NCBI GenBank assembly: GCA_025766275.1
Contig: JAFKAC010000047.1
Location: 372,001 to 436,000, forward strand
Reading direction: 5' to 3'
DNA length: 64,000 nt
Origin: Lactarius indigo
Taxonomy: Eukaryota > Basidiomycota > Agaricomycetes > Russulales > Russulaceae
Part shown: positions 58,110 to 64,000 of the stretch, in pieces
Numbering within the stretch: the stretch's first letter is position 1
Layout of the letters: each line of letters begins with the position of its first letter
Notes under the pieces: generated by a model
The model's database searches: none
The model's input: only the letters and a program-made list of their open reading frames with translations
What the model was told of the DNA's origin: nothing
Position numbers and translations under genes: made by a program

Positions 58110-61100
58110 TCATTCTTTTTTGATCCACGACTCAAACTCACTGCTCAAGGGACGAGCATCTAAAACGCGACCCAGGTCCGTCCCACCGAATCCCATTCCC
58201 TTCCTTCGTAACCCCGTCAACCCCTTGAAAATAGACATCACACTGACCGAAAACGGCGACTTTTCGCCCGTACGATACGCCGGAGGCACAAACCCGTCAA
58301 CCTCAACATGCTTCGCACCTGGATGTGCCATGTGTAGCGCAAGTAACGCACAAACGCGTTGGTACTGCTCCCTGCTGTCAAAGTAGAGTTGACCCGCAAA
58401 GAGATTCAGCTTGATTTGGAGGTGTGCGGGGGCGGTCCATTCCCTCGCCGGAGATTCCGGGATGGTGTAGAAAGCGAGGTCGGAGAAGGACCGCATAGAG
58501 GTGGTGACTCGTGGCGCGTAAATGTGGAGTTGGACCTTTCCACTCTTGCGAATGATAGGGAGTAGTTCGTTTGCCTCATGTGAGCTAATGACGATAGCGG
58601 TACTATCATTCCCAGATCCGCTCGATAAAACCCAATTGACGGGGCGGAGGTAGTCTGACAAGTGGGCGACACCGGAGCACCGGGTGGTGATAGCAAAATC
58701 TTTGGTCGCAAGTGGAGACGGGAGCCATTCTTCCGTCGAGTCCAGGGCCTTGTCGACCCCGGTTTGAGAGAACAGCGGAATGATGTACCTGGAAGACATA
58801 GGGAGCGATCCAGTATGAATGAAGTCGCGAAGGTCGTAGTGGGTGATATGCTTCGCAGGATACACCTTTGGGGGGCGCTCTGCTTGACGTTCTCGCTCAA
58901 CTTCATGACTGACCTCCCGCTCTTGCTCTTCCGCCATTCTAACATCAATCGATCGAGTTATTCCAAGAAGTTCCAGCCGTTCACGTAGAGATGGGATGCC
59001 GTTTATTTCTGGGCTCAACCCAACGACCTGTGCGTTCGAGGTGGGCTCGTACATTTCTTCTAAAGTCCGTGACTCGCGTTGTACCCAGGAATTCTTCAAA
59101 ACATCCAGGTTTCCAGTTGAATTGTATTGCTTGTATGCAGAAAACCGCCTGTGATGGTCAACTCCTTGTTGCGCCCAGTGCGGGAGATAGTGCCCAATAT
59201 CCCAGCAAGTCTCGTGCATGGCCCAACGGAGGATGTCGGTCACGCATACACCTTTATCGGACTCTTGACCTCCTGGGATAAGTCCTCGAATGCGACGGTC
59301 GACTTCTCCGGGAGCGAAGAACACTACCGACTGCCCCTTCCCTAGCTGCCGCATCCGCATACATCCTACATCCACTTAGCTTATTCTCCCTCGTTTTTGT
59401 AACAGCTCACCTTGTAGCAGCCTATCTTTGGTGACCTTCGGCCCGAGCGTGACTGCTGCGCGCGTTTCTCGAGGAAGTTTCAGATCTGTCCCTCGTGTAT
59501 GTACGTCATCAAGATATACAATGCACTTGTCAAGCTGTCGATTGAATGGAGATGAGATCAGCGGTTCGATCGTTCCGTCCTGGGTGAGCACGGTGAGGTG
59601 ATCCGATTCGTTGAAATAGATGGCTGCTGAGATATGGGGCATAAGGGAGAGCCAGTGTCGCACCAATTCCATGTTTTGCAGCTCCAGCATTTGTGCTCCA
59701 ACGTCCAATAATACTCGAACCTCGGGTTCGTGTCTGGTAAGTCGCCGCAGGAAAGCCTCTGCAGATTCGCGTTCGCCCTTGATACCTTCGGTACATTCGT
59801 AGTGATTGTTTTCTGGTTGGAGAAGGTAATGCAAGACAAGCGCATTGGTGCTCAGCTGTGAGACGGGATCCTCTTGAGTTATTGATGTCGGCAGGAGAAA
59901 CCGATTATCGTTCGTGCCGCTGAAACCGGTTGTTACATTTGTCTTGTCTTCTACCAGGTCCCAGGCCGACGTGGAAAGCTTAGATGGAAACTCCTTGGCC
60001 GCTCGGGGAAAGACTACATGAGACAGATAGAAATCGATGACTCTTGTATTCCTCGAGAATAGCGGAACGAGATATTCGTCGACTTGCGTGTCGTCTTTTG
60101 TATTTACGCCATTGACCTGTCGCAGTGATATGGGGACGCCCTCCCCAAACTCGACCCACTGATCGTATTCCATGTCTGGATTGTCGAGCTTGGTGAGCAA
60201 ATCGAAGCACTGAAGTACTTGCAGCTTTGTTAGACCACCATAGTAATAACTGAGGCAAGTCAGCGCAATGGCCACGTCCGGGTGACCGAACTCTGCTCTC
60301 AAGCTTGGAACGTCCTATCTTTACTTTGAGTCGTATTCCTTGGAAAGACTAGTGGGTGGCTTACCTTTGCCCGATACGGGACAGCTAGTAACGTCCTACC
60401 TGGATCGAGTCCGTAGTCCACTCTCCATCGGCGTGCTTTCAGCACGTAGCCGAGGATTCCTTCTCCGTCAACCAGGAGCCCACGGAGTAGAAGTATCCCG
60501 CTCCATAAGGTCGTTCCGGAGCAGTGCGATCTGATCAACTGATGATCTTCGACAGAAACTTTCTTCTTGGTTATGAAGCGGCGAGTGGCAGCTCGAATCA
60601 GAGGCGAGAGAACGGCAAGTGAAAGGGTGGATAGTGCGCCTCCAAGAGCATCGTCGGCAATGAGCGAAGAGATCTGTCGAGAGACCTCTTGATTGAGGAT
60701 TCGCATCGTCGGAAAGCCATTCTGAGTCTGATCGAGCTCGAACATCTGTGGAAAACGGACGTGCAACTGCGCGGCGTGTACCCGTAATCTACCGAAGACC
60801 TGTTGCGTCGTGGACCATCGATTTGGGTGGTCTTCGACGGGCATCTGCTCGCCCACGGTGTAGACCAGCTGATATCGAACATGCAGGATCTCGTCGCTCT
60901 CGTCAAGTACGTCGCGTGATACTCCAGCCATCCAATCCTGTAGAGCTTTGAATTCCTTGGCAATGGAGCGTTTCTTGCGGTCGTCGTGGAGTGTTAAGAG
61001 AGTATCAATGCACATCAGTTTCTGCGAGAGTAAGTGTTCGGGTTGGACGACAAGAACACCGCCCTCGACCACGCATCGTCTGTAAAGAGAACTGATGCTT

Positions 61101-64000
61101 TGGACCATGGAAGTGCTCATTTCTCGATTCCGTGAGAACGGAACATAGAAAATACGTCGGTCAGCAAGATCAGAAAGTTTGCTGAGTAGCAGTTGGAACA
61201 TTTGGTTTGAGAGCGGTTTGAGAGTCACGACTCTCACAAGGTTGGAACCATCAGCTAGGGTCGCGGCAACGAAGGGTACAATCACGGACGACTTTCCCTC
61301 TCCCATGTTGAGCTGAAATGATGCACTTTGCTGACATGTGGGAGATATCATCTCGCGGGCGATTGCCAGTTGCAGCGGACGTGCCAAAAAGTTCGCGTTG
61401 ATCTAACAATGCTTCCTGTTAGTGGTTGTAAACTTCACAGGTAAATTTACCGACCTGTATCAGAAGCCAATCAGGAGAACAAGCCGCAGCTACATCCTCG
61501 CAAACGGTTTCCACTTCCCGGAGAAGTTCTTCATCCCGGCGCCTCGACGAAAGCTCAAGCAGACGCTGAGATTGCTGGTATTTGAGGAAGGCTATTGCAT
61601 AGCGGGTGATAGCAAGCTTCCATTGGTCAGTGAGCCAGTGGACGCGATCCCTGGACAACTCTCGTAGGATAGATCGCGGCGTTATCCGAGGCCAAAGACC
61701 TGAGATGCTGGCGACAATTTCCTGTTTCTGAGATGGCGCTAGGGCCTCTGAAATTTCAGAAAACATTGTATCCTTCCTTTTAGAGCACGAGTTGCGATAT
61801 CGGAGTAAATCCTCCTGTGGGGGAATGATGTGATGTACAGGGAGAGGACCAGCTTTTTCCAGAAAGTCGCTATGACTCTTGCTCAGGTCTTCGCCGTAGT
61901 GCTGTAGCAATGACTTCCGGGATTGTCGGAGCTCATGAATAAGGCAGCTAAGGCTATCTTCCCTGCTTGACGGCGACTTATCCTCAGTCCCCATCATGAC
62001 GATGGGGGATACGGCGAAATCTACCTGTTCGCAAATCGGTGACGGTGCGAAGTTGGCCCGAGACATCAACACTTCTCGAAGCGAAGGACTCAGAGATATC
62101 GCTTTGGATGATCCCGCACTGAACCGAAGGGAAAACCGGTATGGAGTGTTGGGGGGAATGGTGATGATCTCGTAGTGGTCTATGATTGCCTGGATGCGGT
62201 GTATATGGTCCCTCAGGTCGATGTTTCGGGATACCGATCGTAGGTAACTATCAACGAAAGCCTTGCAACGTTGAGTGTCGAACCACTGGGACGGAATATC
62301 GCACCATATCTTGGGCCACAGTTCAACTATTGTCTCCGCAGCCTCTGACACCATTTTGCTAATCGAACTGTTGTATTCTCGTCTTCGCTCCTTCGTAGCA
62401 TTTTTATCGGTGATTGCCCGGACCTCCATAGTTTGCGCAGGGGTTAGCTCCAGGGGAAGGGCAAACTGAGACACCGAATTTACTAATCGTGCATGGTCCA
62501 GATACGTGCCGTCTGAAAGGTCATAGTAAGGCGGTGAGGGGCGTTTTAGACCACGAAATCTTGTGTCCGTCGCAAAAATTGCAATGAGAGAAATGATATC
62601 CGCGTGATCAGTCCCGCTGAAGCTAGCTGCGGAAAGGCTGAACGCCAACTTGATCTTGGAGTCTTGAGGATCGCAGTTTAACGCTTCCTGACAAATGTCG
62701 TATATACTGAGCCAATCCCTCTTGGCGTTGAAAGTAAGCCAGTATCGACTATATCGCAGAGAGGGCGTCGTCTCGGCTGTTCCAAGTGATCCCCAAGATT
62801 GCATTTCGTCCCACAGATTCCGGGAAAGACAGAGTCTGCCGTTCCATACAGACCACGACGTCTGGTAGGCAGTGGCTTCAGAGCGGACATAATCAGCCAC
62901 GTCCCTTGACTTGTAGGCGATGTCCTCCGGAACTGAAAAGGACGAATGTCGTGAGCCTTGCAAGTCATGTGGGTAGTACGCCATGTTACGAGAGATGGCG
63001 CGGTTTAGCAATGACGAGTCTTGAGGACGAATATTGAAGTCGACGGGTCCGTCATAGAGTGCCTCCATTGCATTTCCGTGATCGAGAATAGAAACTACAG
63101 CTGTATGAAAGTTGTGGTGCTGTGAAAGGACAGGAAGGTCTTCCCATTCCACCGTGACCATAGAGCGTAAGTGGGGCGGATAATATACTCTGCTTGGTGT
63201 TAAGTTGCCTATCAGGCGCAATAGCCTTGCATCGTCGTTGCTTAGTCTTTGAAACGACAGAAAAGTGGCACTTTGCAGCATGTGAAGGGATTCTTCGGTT
63301 CCAGTGTGCCCGAGTAACGGATCGGGGAGGCAATGGCTCGTAAGTGCGTGCAGATAACATTGGTATAGCTTGCTGCGCAGGCTCACGTTTCCGGTGAGAC
63401 GTCCTAGATCGGTGTCGATAGTGTACTCGTGCCAGTGGATACGGCGCGCAGTTCCCGTTTTTATGGAAACATTGGGAAAGTCGCCATCCAAGCCAAACTC
63501 TATATCTCCCTGTGGAATAATGACCCTCCGAGGCACCTCCGAAGACTCGTTGCTTGGGCGCAAGATGAGTCGATTTCTGAGCCCGAACATGGTGCCACAG
63601 GACTGAAGTTCATCGATGACGTAGCCCGGTATGCTTAGACATTCTAATTCTAAGTCCCGGTTGATGAAGAATGTGAGACCTAATCGACTGAGGGAAGCCT
63701 CTACTAGGTGACTCGTGCGCGTGACGATAATATGCTTCGGGGATTCGAGTGCAGAAAATTGGCGAGATATCGTTTCAAATGTGGGGGAACGAATATCTAT
63801 CAGATCTATTGGAACAACGCCATCTCCAGGAATCTTGCGGAACAAGGACCGGGTATCGTTTCTATGGACAGTGAGTCGCCAATTGGACGCACTTGGGGTC
63901 CAAGAAGATTCAACAGGGCGGAATTCAACTTCTCCGGTGCGAAGGTCAAGCCAGTGTACATATTTATCAATGAAAGCCTTCGGGAAGTCGCCATCGAATA
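58110..64000 (-). CDS. Giant DUF6606/DUF3638/DUF3645 ATPase-like protein, copy D (5' part outside window)
   Basis: Partial: the gene enters from the right edge inside the exon equivalent to exon 5 of C. Exons visible: 64000-61455, 61402-60365, 60314-59411, 59365-58110; about 1,913 aa with no stop. The aligned Lys codon that is TAG in copy C is intact here (FRKIPGDG). Motifs run NMGEGKSSVIV, PEHLLSQK, LDESDE, RAKDVPSLRAEFGHPDV, TRGTDLKLP, GCMRMRQLGKGQ. Exon junctions match B and C in position and phase (introns 45-52 nt). The stop comes at SWIKKE, as in copy A. Copy D is closest to C, B being the most divergent. Whether the 5' third is intact cannot be seen. Confidence 0.87.

Noticed and set aside
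29690..64000. Idea that the giant proteins are classical deubiquitinases
   Set aside because: That database label exists for the family, but I see no convincing Cys/His/Asp thiol-protease signature; the visible motifs favour an ATPase.

Overview
The window is nuclear DNA of a filamentous fungus, most likely an agaricomycete basidiomycete. Genes carry many short GT-AG introns (about 45-90 nt, many with a poly-T run before the acceptor). The families also point there: a long basidiomycete-type G-alpha, a DUF6534-like membrane protein, an agaric-type F-box protein and giant DUF6606/DUF3638/DUF3645 proteins. I cannot name the species. All gene models were spliced by eye from the sequence; reading-frame bookkeeping was checked across every junction given, but nothing was confirmed by transcripts or database searches.

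Left part (1-6.8 kb): a housekeeping block. It holds the proteasome alpha5 subunit (minus strand, 7 exons), a divergently transcribed 493-aa G-protein alpha subunit with a divergent GTPase site, and an aldo-keto reductase with a GC-AG intron and a hydrophobic tail.

The dominant feature is a family of giant genes, all on the minus strand, of about 3,100 codons each. Copy A (7.8-15.5 kb) is a pseudogene with many frameshifts and a deletion that removes the P-loop. Copy B (29.7-39.3 kb) has a full open frame of 3,109 aa over 7 exons. Copy C (40.0-49.6 kb) is complete except for one in-frame TAG. Copy D (58.1 kb to the window end) is open but cut by the window edge. The proteins have an N-terminal DUF6606-like region, a conserved CxxC in the first third, and a C-terminal half with an ordered motif set (GEGKS, DESD, RGTDLKLP, QGCMRMRQ) that resembles an SF2/SecA-type ATPase. 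This array, partly intact and partly decaying, is the most interesting system here.

Between copies A and B (17-28 kb) lie the Chs4/Skt5-like chitin synthase regulator with a C-terminal CaaX box, the DASH kinetochore subunit Ask1, a Ser/Thr-rich single-pass membrane protein, a small secreted protein made of about 17 SLPVPVP heptads, and a weak zinc-finger-like candidate. Between C and D (50-58 kb) is gene-poor sequence with a DUF6534-like membrane protein gene and an F-box gene, both apparently damaged. No RNA gene, CRISPR array or intact transposon could be supported.
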